Source of the DNA: Gemmatimonadales bacterium
Lineage (GTDB): Bacteria > Gemmatimonadota > Glassbacteria > GWA2-58-10
NCBI GenBank assembly: GCA_024278175.1
Contig: JAJRTS010000100.1
Coordinates: 1 to 64,000 of the forward strand
Direction: 5' to 3'
Length of the DNA stretch: 64,000 nucleotides
Of the stretch, positions 25,749 through 35,150 are shown piece after piece. A program made the position numbers and the translations under genes. Every line of letters starts with the position of its first letter. Position 1 is the first letter of the stretch. A model generated the notes under the pieces. The model did no database searches. It was not told the origin of the DNA and worked only from the letters and a program-made list of their open reading frames with translations.

Positions 25749-27128
25749 CTACTGCATAACCGGCCCGAACGCTCCCAGCTCTCCGGCGATACTGGCGCTG
25801 TCGCCCACCACCACAATCGTCATCTGCTGGTCGCGGATGTAGTTTTTTGCAGCCGCCTGTACCTGCTCCGGGGTGATCTTCATCACGTTTTCCGTATAGT
25901 TCTCCAGGTAGCTTATGGGCAGGCCGTGCAAATCAAGATAGGCCAGCATACCGATAATCCCGGCGCGCGAGGAATTCTGCAGCACGAACCGTCCGGCCGC
26001 ATAGTTCTGCACGCCCTGGAGTTCCCCGGCAGGGGGCGGCTCGCCTTGCAGGCGGTCGATCTCGAAAAAGATTTCCTTGAGCGCCGCGCCGGTGAACTCG
26101 GTGGTCACATCGGCTCGCTGCGCCCAGTAGGCGTCGCCGCGCCGTACCGATATGCTGCTGCGCGGGCTGTAGGTGTAGCCCTTGTCCTCGCGGATGTTGG
26201 CGGTGATCCGCGAGGCGAACATCCCGCCCAGCAGGAAATTGGTCACGTTCAGCGCCAGCCAGTCCGGATTGGTGGGGCCGATAGTGGGCAGGCCCATGTA
26301 GATCGACGACTGGATGGCGCCGGGGCGGCTGACCAGGTACACCTCGCGCCTGGATTCGGGCGCGGGGAGGTTGGCCGATGGGGCCGGGCCGTCGGCCCAG
26401 CCGGAGAACGACTGGCGGATAGAGGCCTCCATCGCCTCCTGATCGAATACTCCCGCTACGTAGAGCCGGGCGCGGGCCGCGCCGAAGTTATTATCGTAAA
26501 AGTCTTTTACATCCCGCAGAGTGAACGCCTGCAAAATACCCTCCGCGGGGAACACGCGGCCGTAGGGGTGGTCGCCGTAGAGTACCTCGCGGAATTTTTC
26601 CAGGGCCTGGGTCTGGGCGCGGCTGCTCTGGATACTGGCCCGACGGATCAGGTCGTTCTTGAGCCGCTCGATTTCGCTCCCGGGCAGCATGGGAGCGCGC
26701 ACCACCTCGGAGAGAATCGCTACCGCTTCCGGTCCGAACTCGGCGAGCACATCGGCGCTGAGCGTGGTCTGGTCCGGTCCCACGCCCACATCCAACTGGC
26801 CGCCCATGCCCGCCAGCTTCCGCGCTATCTGCTCGCTGCTCATGCCGGCGGCGCCCTCTTCGAGCATCATCCCGGTCAGGTCCGCCAGCCAGACCTGGCT
26901 GGCGCTTTCGTCGATGTTCCCGGCGGCGATTACCAGCTCCACAGCCACCTTGGGCGTACCGCCGAACGGCACCAGCGTAACAGCGAGGCCGTTATCGAGC
27001 GTGAACGTGCGCCGGGGCGGCAGTTCGAATTTTTTCGGCTGGCCCCCCGCTGGGGGTGTTTCCCCGGGGAGCGCATAGACCGCCATCGCGCACAGGGCGG
27101 TAACAGCGAGTATGATGAGCTTGTACAT
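25749..27128 (-). CDS. M16 family peptidase-like protein, non-catalytic partner
   Basis: This 459-residue exported protein has a signal peptide (first 19 residues) and the two-lobed M16 fold: FTLDNGLAVTLVPFGG, then LTGMMLEEGAAGMS at the place of the zinc site, and SSIYMGLPTIGPTNPDW and SPRSSISVRRGDAYW further on. The HxxEH motif is replaced by WLADL, so this subunit should not bind zinc. Such subunits pair with a catalytic M16 protein in a heterodimer, as in bacterial and mitochondrial processing peptidase relatives. The catalytic partner is the next gene upstream, 23 bases away. The likely place of action is the periplasm. Confidence 0.82.
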   Translation of the reverse strand: MYKLIILAVTALCAMAVYALPGETPPAGGQPKKFELPPRRTFTLDNGLAVTLVPFGGTPKVAVELVIAAGNIDESASQVWLADLTGMMLEEGAAGMSSEQIARKLAGMGGQLDVGVGPDQTTLSADVLAEFGPEAVAILSEVVRAPMLPGSEIERLKNDLIRRASIQSSRAQTQALEKFREVLYGDHPYGRVFPAEGILQAFTLRDVKDFYDNNFGAARARLYVAGVFDQEAMEASIRQSFSGWADGPAPSANLPAPESRREVYLVSRPGAIQSSIYMGLPTIGPTNPDWLALNVTNFLLGGMFASRITANIREDKGYTYSPRSSISVRRGDAYWAQRADVTTEFTGAALKEIFFEIDRLQGEPPPAGELQGVQNYAAGRFVLQNSSRAGIIGMLAYLDLHGLPISYLENYTENVMKITPEQVQAAAKNYIRDQQMTIVVVGDSASIAGELGAFGPVMQ

Positions 27129-27151
27129 TTGAAGTAGTTCCCCTTTTCCGG

Positions 27152-28573
27152 TTATTGGCTTGCGGATTGCCGGCCGGGTTGAAGTTCCAGCACGGTGCGC
27201 CGGGAGCTGTCAAGGTATTTTAGCGCGGTCTGTTGCAATAGTTCGGGTGTAACCTGCAAAAAACCTTCCTCGATCCGGTTGATCATCCCCGGATCGTCGT
27301 CGAACAGGGCGAAACAGGCCAGCAGGTCAGCCTTACCCATCCCGTTGTAGTATTCCAGGTAGTCGTAGAGTTCCGAGCGGATTTTGATCAGCGCCCGGCC
27401 CAGTTCCTCGTCGCTTACCAGCGAGTCGCGCACCCTGGCTATTTCGGTGTCCACCGCGGCCAGGATCGAATCCGCCGCGGTTTCGTTGTCGTGGAACAGG
27501 GAGACTGTCCAGAGCATCGGGCCGTTATAGTTATACTTGTTGCCCAGCCCGTTGTTGATCCCGCCGCTCACCGAACCGGTCAGCCCGGTGCGCTTGACCA
27601 GCGCGTTGTGCAGGTAGCTGTCCTCGCCCTGGACCAATATCTGGTCCAGCAGGCCGAACGCGTACCACTGCGGGCTCAGGCGCTCGGGCACCCGGTAGGA
27701 GAACGCCAGGGCCGGGCGGCTGGCCAGCGTGTCGATACGGCTGAAGCGCTGTTCTTCGCTCTGGGGCGGCTCGCTCAGATCGGGCCGGGCGGGCAGCTCG
27801 GCCGAGGGGATCGGGCCGAAATACTTCTCTGCCAGCGCCAGGGCCTCGGCAGGCACGATATCGCCGGCGATCACCAGCGCGGCGTTGTTGGGCGAGTAGA
27901 ACGTGTCGAAAAAGCTCCGGACGTCATCGAGATTGGCGGCCTCGATGTCGCCCAGCTCACCGTAGAAGTTGTGGCTGTTGTACCAGTTCTTGAACGCATA
28001 CTGGGGCATGTCGAGCCAGGGGAATCCGCCGTAGGGCGTGTTGAGCACGTTGACCTTGACCTCGTTGATCACCACCGCCTGCTGGTTGCTCAGGTTGTCC
28101 CTGGTGATCGCCAGGCCGCTCATGCGGTCGGCCTCGGCCCAGAGGATAGTCTCCAGCTTGTGGCTGGGGACAATCTCGAAGTAGTTGGTGAAATCGAACC
28201 GGGTGGAGCCGTTGAGCGTGCCGCCGTTGGTCTGGATCAGCCGGATGAACTCCATCTTGCCCAGGTTCCGCGACCCCTGGAACATCATGTGCTCGAACAG
28301 GTGGGCGAACCCGGTGCGCTCTCGCGGCTCGATCCGGAAGCCGATGTTGTAGTAGACCGCCACGGTTACGATGGGTACGGTGCGGTCCTGGCTGAGCACC
28401 ACTTTGAGGCCGTTGGCCAGCTTGTGATATTCGATCGGGACGGAGAAAGCGGCGCCGGATTTTTTTCCGTTGCTTTTTACCCCACCGCCGCCCGAGCAGG
28501 CGGCCAGCATGGCGGCGGCCCCCAGGGCGGCTATCAGCAGGGGTTTGCCCGCGTGAAGCATGAAACCGGTCAT
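27152..28573 (-). CDS. M16 zinc metallopeptidase, catalytic subunit, lipoprotein
   Basis: This 473-residue protein starts at ATG after AAGGAG. The lipobox LAAC predicts lipidation at Cys26. The inverted zinc motif His91-x-x-Glu94-His95 sits in FAHLFEHMMFQGS, and the third ligand is expected in the stretch VVINEVKVNVLN. A second M16 lobe follows from about residue 230 (SYRVPERLSPQWYAFGLL). It should cut short unfolded peptides outside the cytoplasm. It is followed at 23 bases by a non-catalytic M16 gene, so the pair is probably made together as a heterodimer. A TATAAT at about 28656-28661 (minus strand) could be its promoter, but no good -35 is visible. Confidence 0.87.
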   Translation of the reverse strand: MTGFMLHAGKPLLIAALGAAAMLAACSGGGGVKSNGKKSGAAFSVPIEYHKLANGLKVVLSQDRTVPIVTVAVYYNIGFRIEPRERTGFAHLFEHMMFQGSRNLGKMEFIRLIQTNGGTLNGSTRFDFTNYFEIVPSHKLETILWAEADRMSGLAITRDNLSNQQAVVINEVKVNVLNTPYGGFPWLDMPQYAFKNWYNSHNFYGELGDIEAANLDDVRSFFDTFYSPNNAALVIAGDIVPAEALALAEKYFGPIPSAELPARPDLSEPPQSEEQRFSRIDTLASRPALAFSYRVPERLSPQWYAFGLLDQILVQGEDSYLHNALVKRTGLTGSVSGGINNGLGNKYNYNGPMLWTVSLFHDNETAADSILAAVDTEIARVRDSLVSDEELGRALIKIRSELYDYLEYYNGMGKADLLACFALFDDDPGMINRIEEGFLQVTPELLQQTALKYLDSSRRTVLELQPGRQSASQ

Positions 28574-28718
28574 GGCAGCTCCTTGAGTATACTGAAATTG
28601 AACTACCGGCGCAGCAGAGCTGCGAGGTAGCTGAAAAATTCCCCGTTTGATTATATTGTAAGAAATTTCTTCTCGTCTCCCCTTGTCAAAGAGGTAAGGA
28701 CAGTGGCTAATCCTCAGG

Positions 28719-29939
28719 CTAAAGCATGGCGGGGTCCGATCCGGCCCAGAGGCGCTTAAGGCCTTCGTATATCCCCCCGGCCAGCAGTTTTTCGCCCTCG
28801 CAGGTGCGATGAATTATGTCGGTGAACAGGTTCTCTCCGGCGGCCCTGTGCTGGTCGAACTCCGCGAGCAGCTCGATCACGGGCACGCCCATCCGCCGGC
28901 AAATATCACTCTGGACGCGGTTGATCAGCCGCTGGTTGATTCCCCGCACCATCGCGATCAGCGCCCTGTCGCCGGGCGACTCTTTCGCGCGGGCGTAGTA
29001 CTGATCGGCCAGGCGGCGCAGAGTAGCTTCGTCGTTCAGGTCGGCGCTGTCTTCGGCCAGCAGCGGCAGGTTGACCGGCTGGGTAACGTAGATGAACTCG
29101 ACTCCCGCCGCCCGGCAGTCCCCGATAGTCTTGATGAAGCATTCGGTGCTCGGCTCTTCTTGGTAATAGGCGATCTGGTTCTCGCGCCGGCTGTAGTAAT
29201 ATTTTTCGATCAGGTAGGTGTAGAGCATCGACCTCAGGTATAAACGTTTTTGCAGCCAGCCGATCAGCGGCTTATCTGCCAGCGCCAGCATCAGTTGCTC
29301 CACCTGGAAAAACGCCAGCGCCTCCACCTGCTCGTTGAACGCCTCGACATAGAGCAGGATGTCCGGATTGAAAATCAGCATCTTGGTATTGAGCAGCTGG
29401 TTGATCCGGGCGCAGTCGTAGGCGGTATGTCCGGTATTGATCACCTCGAATCTTTTATCGAGACCTTTGTCGTCATTGAGTAAAGCATTCAGGTGGGTGG
29501 TTGCCAGGTCGTCGTCGGGAAGGTACACGTTTTCCATGGTCGAGCCCCCGGCCACCATGATCCTGACCGTGCCCGCGGGTTTTTCCACCGCTATCTCCGG
29601 TGCGCGCCAGCAGAAGGAGTTATAGCTTACGGGCAGATAGTCGTCCAGGCAGGCGGAATATGCCATTTTGTCAAGGCAGGGCCTGTCGTACCCGGTGTTG
29701 GCCCAGGCGGGGTAATCGCGGACAGCCACGCCGTACTTGTCCGCCACGCTGTCGGGCAGGAACAGCCCATGCTCGTTCTTGTGGGTCTGGCTGACTTTCA
29801 GCAGCGGAGTGACCATGTAAAAAACATCCTTGCCGTGCAGCCGGAAATATTTGACCCGGCAGGCGATTTCGCCGGCGAAAATCACGGCTGCCAAGGCCAG
29901 TAGCGTAAACAGCGTTTTTTTAAAGAATCGTCTGGTCAT
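28719..29939 (-). CDS. SGNH-fold hydrolase, membrane anchored
   Basis: This 406-residue protein has an N-terminal membrane anchor (residues 8-24). The SGNH block I is GGSTME, and the catalytic Asp-His end is TDIIHRTCEG near the C terminus. Block II could be NTGHTAYDCA and block III EAFNEQ. Such proteins near an MBOAT gene act with it in O-acetylation of extracellular polysaccharides (AlgJ/AlgX or DltD-like logic). The gene is divergent from the MBOAT gene at 30160 across a 220-base gap, which favours a shared function. The exact acyl acceptor is unknown. Confidence 0.75.
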   Translation of the reverse strand: MTRRFFKKTLFTLLALAAVIFAGEIACRVKYFRLHGKDVFYMVTPLLKVSQTHKNEHGLFLPDSVADKYGVAVRDYPAWANTGYDRPCLDKMAYSACLDDYLPVSYNSFCWRAPEIAVEKPAGTVRIMVAGGSTMENVYLPDDDLATTHLNALLNDDKGLDKRFEVINTGHTAYDCARINQLLNTKMLIFNPDILLYVEAFNEQVEALAFFQVEQLMLALADKPLIGWLQKRLYLRSMLYTYLIEKYYYSRRENQIAYYQEEPSTECFIKTIGDCRAAGVEFIYVTQPVNLPLLAEDSADLNDEATLRRLADQYYARAKESPGDRALIAMVRGINQRLINRVQSDICRRMGVPVIELLAEFDQHRAAGENLFTDIIHRTCEGEKLLAGGIYEGLKRLWAGSDPAML

Positions 29940-30079
29940 TTAAGGAATCCTGACTCCCGGCTCCAGGGTTATTTTACTGTTCCCAACTATCAACGGCCGG
30001 TCAGTAACTGCTTTAAATCTCGAAACAGCTTAGCGGCGAACAGGAATTGCCTGTCCGTGAGCGCTGCCCCACGAGCTTC

Positions 30080-30108
30080 TTGACTGAGGATTTGCCAACA
30101 CATATCTT
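30080..30108 (+). promoter_or_regulatory. sigma-70 type promoter of the MBOAT gene
   Basis: TTGACT (30080-30085) and TATCTT (30103-30108) are 17 bases apart, pointing to the MBOAT start at 30160 with a leader of about 45 bases. Confidence 0.5.
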
Positions 30109-30159
30109 CGCTTGGAATCCAGCCTTAAATTAGCAACAATTTTGCAAAAAGGCACGAAA

Positions 30160-31644
30160 TTGCTTTTCAACTCCCTCCAGTTTCTAATCTTTTTCCCCAT
30201 CGTGGTCGTCCTCTATTTCAACATGCCCTACCGGTGGCGGGTCTATTTTCTGCTGCTGGCCAGCTATTATTTCTATATGTGCTGGCGGGCCAGCTACATC
30301 CTGTTGATCCTGGCCTCGACCCTGATCGATTATTTCTGCGCGCTGGCGATGGAGCAGGAGACCGGCAGGCAGGGCAGGAGAAAGTTCCTGATTGTCAGCC
30401 TGGCCGCCAACCTGGGTCTGCTGTTTTCATTCAAATATTTCAACTTCTTTATCGGCTCGGCGGAGCAGGTGCTGGGCGTTTTTAATATTTTCTACCATTT
30501 CCCCTCGCTCAAGGTGTTGCTGCCGGTTGGCATCTCGTTCTACACGTTCCAGACCCTGAGCTACTCAATCGAGGTTTACCGGGGCAAGATAGTCCCCGAG
30601 CGCAACCTGTCCCGTTTCGCCCTCTACGTGGCCTTTTTCCCCCAGCTCGTGGCCGGCCCGATTGAGCGGGCCGACAGGCTGCTGCCCCAGATCGGGCGTG
30701 ACTACGACTACGACCACGGCCGCACGCTGGAGGGGTTGAGGCAGGTGATCTGGGGGTTCTTCAAGAAAGTGGTTATCGCCGACCGGCTGGCCCTGCTGGT
30801 GAACCACGTTTACTCCGATCCATCCTCGCAATCCTCACCGGCGCTGCTGCTGGCCACCTACTTTTTCGCCTTTCAGATCTACTGCGATTTCTCTGGCTAC
30901 TCGGATATCGCCATCGGCACGGCCCGGATCATGGGGATCGACCTGATGAAAAATTTCGACAGGCCCTATCACTCCAAATCAATCCACGAGTTCTGGTCGC
31001 GCTGGCACATTTCGCTCTCCACCTGGTTCCGCGATTACCTCTATATCCCGCTGGGCGGCAACCGCGTGGCCAGAAGCCGCTGGTACGCCAATGTGATGAT
31101 CGTGTTTCTGGTCAGCGGGCTCTGGCACGGGGCCAACTGGACTTTCGTGGTCTGGGGGATGCTGCACGGGCTTTACATGCTGGTCGGCGAGTTGACCGGC
31201 AAGCTGAGGGAAACACTCTGCCGCGCCGTGGGACTGGCCAGGCTGCCCGGCGTGCATAAAACGCTGCGGATACTGATCACGTTCCACCTGGTGCTGCTCT
31301 CCTGGATATTTTTCAGGGCGCAGACAATTTCCGAAGCCCTGGATATCATCGGCCGGATTTGCCGCTTCGAGGGAGCGGGAGAGTTCTGGACCGCGATCAC
31401 CACCCAGGGCAAAGCGGCGTTCATCCTCGGCATGGGCCGCTACGAGCTTACCGTGGCCGTGCTCTCGATTGTGGCGATGGAGCTTGTGCATCTGTTCGAG
31501 CGAAAGCGGGACAAGCGGGAGAAGATTTCCCTGACGCGGGAAGTCCCGCTCTGGCGAAAATACGTGGTGAGCTACCTGCTGATTCTGATCATCCTGGTGT
31601 TCGGCGAATTCAGTTCCAACGAGTTTATCTACTTCCAGTTCTGA
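30160..31644 (+). CDS. MBOAT O-acyltransferase, AlgI-like
   Basis: This 494-residue protein has about ten membrane helices. I place the start at the TTG at 30160, with AAGG 7 bases upstream, because it gives MLFNSLQFLIFFPIVV, the usual opening of AlgI-like proteins; a TTG at 30112 would add 16 untypical residues. Family motifs are FPQLVAGPIERADRLLPQ, YCDFSGYSDIAIG, FWSRWHISLSTWFRDYLYIPLGGN and SGLWHGANWTFVVWG, whose His is the catalytic one. It moves acyl groups, usually acetyl, across the membrane onto surface glycans. The SGNH gene lies divergently upstream. The 3' end overlaps by 16 bases a short converging frame. Confidence 0.87.
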   Translation: MLFNSLQFLIFFPIVVVLYFNMPYRWRVYFLLLASYYFYMCWRASYILLILASTLIDYFCALAMEQETGRQGRRKFLIVSLAANLGLLFSFKYFNFFIGSAEQVLGVFNIFYHFPSLKVLLPVGISFYTFQTLSYSIEVYRGKIVPERNLSRFALYVAFFPQLVAGPIERADRLLPQIGRDYDYDHGRTLEGLRQVIWGFFKKVVIADRLALLVNHVYSDPSSQSSPALLLATYFFAFQIYCDFSGYSDIAIGTARIMGIDLMKNFDRPYHSKSIHEFWSRWHISLSTWFRDYLYIPLGGNRVARSRWYANVMIVFLVSGLWHGANWTFVVWGMLHGLYMLVGELTGKLRETLCRAVGLARLPGVHKTLRILITFHLVLLSWIFFRAQTISEALDIIGRICRFEGAGEFWTAITTQGKAAFILGMGRYELTVAVLSIVAMELVHLFERKRDKREKISLTREVPLWRKYVVSYLLILIILVFGEFSSNEFIYFQF

Positions 31645-31775
31645 TGGCTTCGTAAAAAGACCGCTCCGCGGGGGAGGTTGATCAGCTCCCACTCCCGCCA
31701 GTAGGCCGAGTCGATCTCGTGGCAGATCAGGATTGCCGCGTTGGTCAGGTAAAGCCAGAACAGAAGATCGCTCAT
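31629..31775 (-). CDS. 48-residue remnant-like membrane protein with HEID motif
   Basis: The frame opens MSDLLFWLYLTNAAILICHE, continues IDSAYWREWELINLPRG and ends after RSHQNWK. The HEIDSAYWREWEL pattern recalls small multi-pass membrane proteins of unknown function (DUF6713-like, from memory). Those are about twice as long with more membrane helices. Here the frame stops inside the 3' end of the converging MBOAT gene, so the rest appears lost. It starts 4 bases after the stop of the GH88-like gene, as if translated with it. It is probably a truncated gene. Confidence 0.45.
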   Translation of the reverse strand: MSDLLFWLYLTNAAILICHEIDSAYWREWELINLPRGAVFLRSHQNWK

Positions 31776-31779
31776 CGGG

Positions 31780-33012
31780 CTAACTCCTTCCCTCCAGCCA
31801 GAAACCGGGTTCCAGCCAGCGCAGCAGGGCCTCCAGATAGTAGAAATCTCCCCAGATATTGGCCTGGTCGATACTGCCGCCGACAGCGAAAAAGTAGGTG
31901 CCGCCGGTCAGCACGCCCTGTGGAGCGCCGGGAAGGCCCCGGGTGAGATAATTGACCGTCAGCGAGGCCAGGATTTTCCCGGCAGCCTCACGGTAGTGCT
32001 TTGCCTCTGCCGGGTCGTCGAGTAACCCGGCAAGCTCCAGCATCCCGGCGGCGGCCATCGAACCGGCGCTGCTGTCGCGGGGGTGGTCTTCGCCGGGGGG
32101 AAGGTCAAAGTCCCAGTAGGGAACCTGGTCTCCCGGCAGGTGCTCTAAGAACCAGTCGGACATTTTTTTCGCCGTTTCCAGAAACGCGGGGTCGCCGGTG
32201 TTGCGGTATGCGCGGGTGAACCCGTAGATTCCCCAGGCCTGGCCGCGGCTCCAGGTGGTTTCATCGCCCAGGCCCTGCTTGCCGAACCCGCGGATCATCT
32301 CACCGGTTTGCGGATTTAACTCTACCACCTGATAGCTGGAGAAGTCATCGCGCACGTGGGCCGCGCGGGAGCGATGGGCATGCGAGCTGGCGGCCTGGGC
32401 GAAAGAACTGTCGCCGGTCTGCTCTGCGGCCCAGAACATGTGGTCCAGGTTGATCAGGCAGTCGATAATGACGAACCCCAGTTGCTCCCGGTCGCCCAGA
32501 CGGCCCCAGTTCTGGAAGTAGCCGCCGGAGGGAATGTAACGCCGCATCATCGTGCGGGCGGCGGTAAGGCCCACCTGCCGCAGGGCCTCATCACCCGTAA
32601 GCGTGTAGCCCAGATCGAACGAGGGCCAGCTCAGGATGCAGATGTCGCTGTTGTCGGCGTCGTCCTTGTGACGCTCCAGCAGCCAGGTGTATTTCTCAGC
32701 CTTCTCCCGCCAGAATTTTTTACCTGTATGTTGATACATCATCCATAACATTCCAGCGTAGTATCCCCCGGTCCAGCCGTCGTGGCCCAGTTCCCAGACT
32801 CCGTCCTCGGTGGAGATCGGGAATTTTTCGCCGGTTATTTCAAGAGTTCTCCGCAGACTTGTGTCCACCCAGGCCAGGCCCCGCAGGGCGAGTTTTTTTG
32901 TAAGTTGGAGTTCGTCGGCTGGCTTTGGCGGTGAAGATTCCGGCGTGGGTGCGCCGCAGGAGAAAAGAGCGGCGGCCAGAGTGAGAAGCAAGAGCGTGGT
33001 CAGGCGTTTCAT
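31780..33012 (-). CDS. GH88-like unsaturated glucuronyl hydrolase, lipoprotein
   Basis: This 410-residue protein starts at ATG after GGAG. The leader MKRLTTLLLLTLAAALFSCG gives a lipobox with Cys19. The rest is an (alpha/alpha)6 barrel with GH88/GH105-type stretches: GHDGWTGGYYAGMLW, ICILSWPSFDLGY, TTWSRGQAWGIYGF, PYWDFDLP and RDSSAGSMAA. Enzymes of this family remove the unsaturated uronic acid that polysaccharide lyases leave on the non-reducing end. The neighbouring upstream gene encodes a possible lyase or binding protein with a beta-propeller, 59 bases away, which fits a uronic-acid glycan degradation pair. Confidence 0.83.
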   Translation of the reverse strand: MKRLTTLLLLTLAAALFSCGAPTPESSPPKPADELQLTKKLALRGLAWVDTSLRRTLEITGEKFPISTEDGVWELGHDGWTGGYYAGMLWMMYQHTGKKFWREKAEKYTWLLERHKDDADNSDICILSWPSFDLGYTLTGDEALRQVGLTAARTMMRRYIPSGGYFQNWGRLGDREQLGFVIIDCLINLDHMFWAAEQTGDSSFAQAASSHAHRSRAAHVRDDFSSYQVVELNPQTGEMIRGFGKQGLGDETTWSRGQAWGIYGFTRAYRNTGDPAFLETAKKMSDWFLEHLPGDQVPYWDFDLPPGEDHPRDSSAGSMAAAGMLELAGLLDDPAEAKHYREAAGKILASLTVNYLTRGLPGAPQGVLTGGTYFFAVGGSIDQANIWGDFYYLEALLRWLEPGFWLEGRS

Positions 33013-33071
33013 GGGACGGCTCCGGTATATGAGGTAAAATCTTTCGTAATCTCCTTACAGCGGCATTTTGG

Positions 33072-35150
33072 TCAACCAGAGACCGGCACGGCCACGTACA
33101 TCTGGTAGTTGCTGCGGCTGTGCAGCGGCATTTTCTTCAGCGGTACGATCTGCTCCGGCGGCGGCACGCTGCCGTCCTGGGTGTAGATCCAGAGCTGGTC
33201 GCGATCCCAGAGCAGAATCTCGTCGCGGCTGTCGCCGGTAAGGTCGATCGCATCGCAGCATAGCTCCGGGTGGCCGGGTTCGCTGAACCTTACCACCTGG
33301 CGTCCGTACCCGTCGATCATCCCGCCGAGCCGCTCGTTGCCGGAGATCAGCAGCAGCGCGGTCCCATCGCCCACCCAGTCCACGGCGCAGAGCGTGGAGC
33401 CGATATAGTGGGGCTGGTACTCGTCCAGCTTGCGGCCGTCGGCGGCGTGGATCGTGATAATGTTGTGCTCGCCCCAGTAAGTGACAGTGGCGAACTCGCA
33501 GCCCGGCAGCTCCGGGCGGAAATCGCCGATCGCGGCGCGCTGGGCGTGGCCGAGAATCTCATTGTAACGTACCTTGCCGCTCAAATCCGATACGATCACG
33601 CCTTCCTCACCGGCGCAGAAATAGGCGTGAAGGCCGGGGAAGTCCGCGCCGCCCACGGCGCCGATAAAACCGGCGTCGGAGTGGTCCTGGAAGCCCAGAT
33701 CGAAAATAATCGAGCCGTCGTGGTCGAACAGTGTGTAGCCCTGCAGCACCTCGTCGCGGCCGTCGCCGTCCAGGTCCTCCACGTAGGGGTAGTGCCCGGC
33801 GTTGAGGCAGGCGGTCCAGAGCTGTTCAAAATTGCGGTCATAGGCCCAGATGTTGTTGTAGTCGTCCTTGATCAGGAAATCGCCCACGCTGCCCGCGCCG
33901 GTAAGATCGGCAAAATGCAGCGCGCCGGCGGGAATACGCTCCCACTTGTCCTCCGGGTAGAAACTGTCCGGGTGCTTGGGGCCGTGCAGGGGGGTGGGCA
34001 CACTCTTTTTCAGCTCGCCGGTAAGCCCGTCCAGTATTTCTATCTTAAAGTCGTGGCTGAACACCACTTCGCACTTGCTGTCGCCGTCGAGGTCCACAAC
34101 CTGGTAGGGCAGGTCGGTGGCGAACAGCTCGGGGATCGTGTCGTTCTCGCCCCACTGCCAGAGGATTTCGCCATCGAGGTTAAACGCGGTGAGTCCGGCG
34201 ATATTCCTTCGCAGCAGGCCCTGTGCATCAAAATGACGCCGGGCGATCACGAATTCCAACCGCCCGTCGCCGTCCAGGTCGCCCCAGCGCATCTGCCTGC
34301 CGTTGACAGCCAGCTTTTGCAGGTCGATTTTTTTCCAAAGCTTGGGCTGCGGGTATTTTGCGGATTCCCGCTGCTGCTCATCGCGCCAGGCGGCCTTGCG
34401 GGCCTTGAATTTTTGGTAGGCGCTGTTGCTCATAATCACGCGCACGCGGCGGTATTCTACGGGGCTGTTGGCGATCAGGCCGATCTTGCCGGCCGGGTGG
34501 TTATGGTCGCGGCGGGTGATATCGATTTGCTCTCCGTTAATATAGAAGCTGTGGTTGACTCCCTGCACTTCCACCCGGAAGGTAACGGGTTTTCCCGGCT
34601 CGTAGGGCACGTTGCGCATTTTCGACTTGACCCAGGCGTCGTGCCGGCGGCGGATCCAGAACCACTTGTGGCCCTCGCCCAGGGCCAGCATGAAAAAGTT
34701 ACGGCTGTTCTGCACGCGGTAGACTATGCCCACGGGGTGCTCGCTGGAGAGCGGGACAAACTCCACCTCGTAGGCGTAGTCGGTCCAGAGCTCGTCACCG
34801 GCCACCACGATTGCGTTCTTGTCCTCCTCGATAATCTCCTGTTTCTGCCGGAGCACTTTTTTGCCCGCCGTCTCCCTGATATGCCATGCCAGGCCGTCAT
34901 CGATCGGCCAGAAGCCCCAGTAGGTGGCCTCGGCCCAGGGGCCCCACTCCGGTTTTTTGGGGGTCCAGTGGTATTCCTGGACCGCGGTGTATTTCTCGCT
35001 CAGCGCGCCCACCGGGAAGGTGGAGAAGTCGTCCTCGAACACCACCACCGAGTCCGGCCCCACGGGAGCCCAGGGCCGGGCGGCATGTGCAGCGGCGGGT
35101 ACAGTAAGCAGCAGGGCAACTGCGAAAAAAAGCAGGCAACAGCGGTACAT
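33072..35150 (-). CDS. exported jelly-roll plus FG-GAP/beta-propeller protein
   Basis: This 692-residue protein starts at ATG after GGAG and has a signal peptide cut after AHA. Residues 35-250 form a concanavalin-like (LamG or DUF1080-type) beta sandwich. Residues 285-690 have repeated Asp-rich turns such as GDLDGDGRLEFV, VDLDGDSKCEVVF, EDLDGDGRDEVLQGY and IDLTGDSRDEILLWD. These are calcium-binding loops typical of FG-GAP propellers and of PL11-like rhamnogalacturonan lyases. The stretch DYNNIWAYDRNFEQLW resembles the lyase type. Catalysis is uncertain and it may be a glycan-binding protein. The GH88-like gene lies 59 bases downstream, so the two probably act on one substrate. Confidence 0.7.
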   Translation of the reverse strand: MYRCCLLFFAVALLLTVPAAAHAARPWAPVGPDSVVVFEDDFSTFPVGALSEKYTAVQEYHWTPKKPEWGPWAEATYWGFWPIDDGLAWHIRETAGKKVLRQKQEIIEEDKNAIVVAGDELWTDYAYEVEFVPLSSEHPVGIVYRVQNSRNFFMLALGEGHKWFWIRRRHDAWVKSKMRNVPYEPGKPVTFRVEVQGVNHSFYINGEQIDITRRDHNHPAGKIGLIANSPVEYRRVRVIMSNSAYQKFKARKAAWRDEQQRESAKYPQPKLWKKIDLQKLAVNGRQMRWGDLDGDGRLEFVIARRHFDAQGLLRRNIAGLTAFNLDGEILWQWGENDTIPELFATDLPYQVVDLDGDSKCEVVFSHDFKIEILDGLTGELKKSVPTPLHGPKHPDSFYPEDKWERIPAGALHFADLTGAGSVGDFLIKDDYNNIWAYDRNFEQLWTACLNAGHYPYVEDLDGDGRDEVLQGYTLFDHDGSIIFDLGFQDHSDAGFIGAVGGADFPGLHAYFCAGEEGVIVSDLSGKVRYNEILGHAQRAAIGDFRPELPGCEFATVTYWGEHNIITIHAADGRKLDEYQPHYIGSTLCAVDWVGDGTALLLISGNERLGGMIDGYGRQVVRFSEPGHPELCCDAIDLTGDSRDEILLWDRDQLWIYTQDGSVPPPEQIVPLKKMPLHSRSNYQMYVAVPVSG

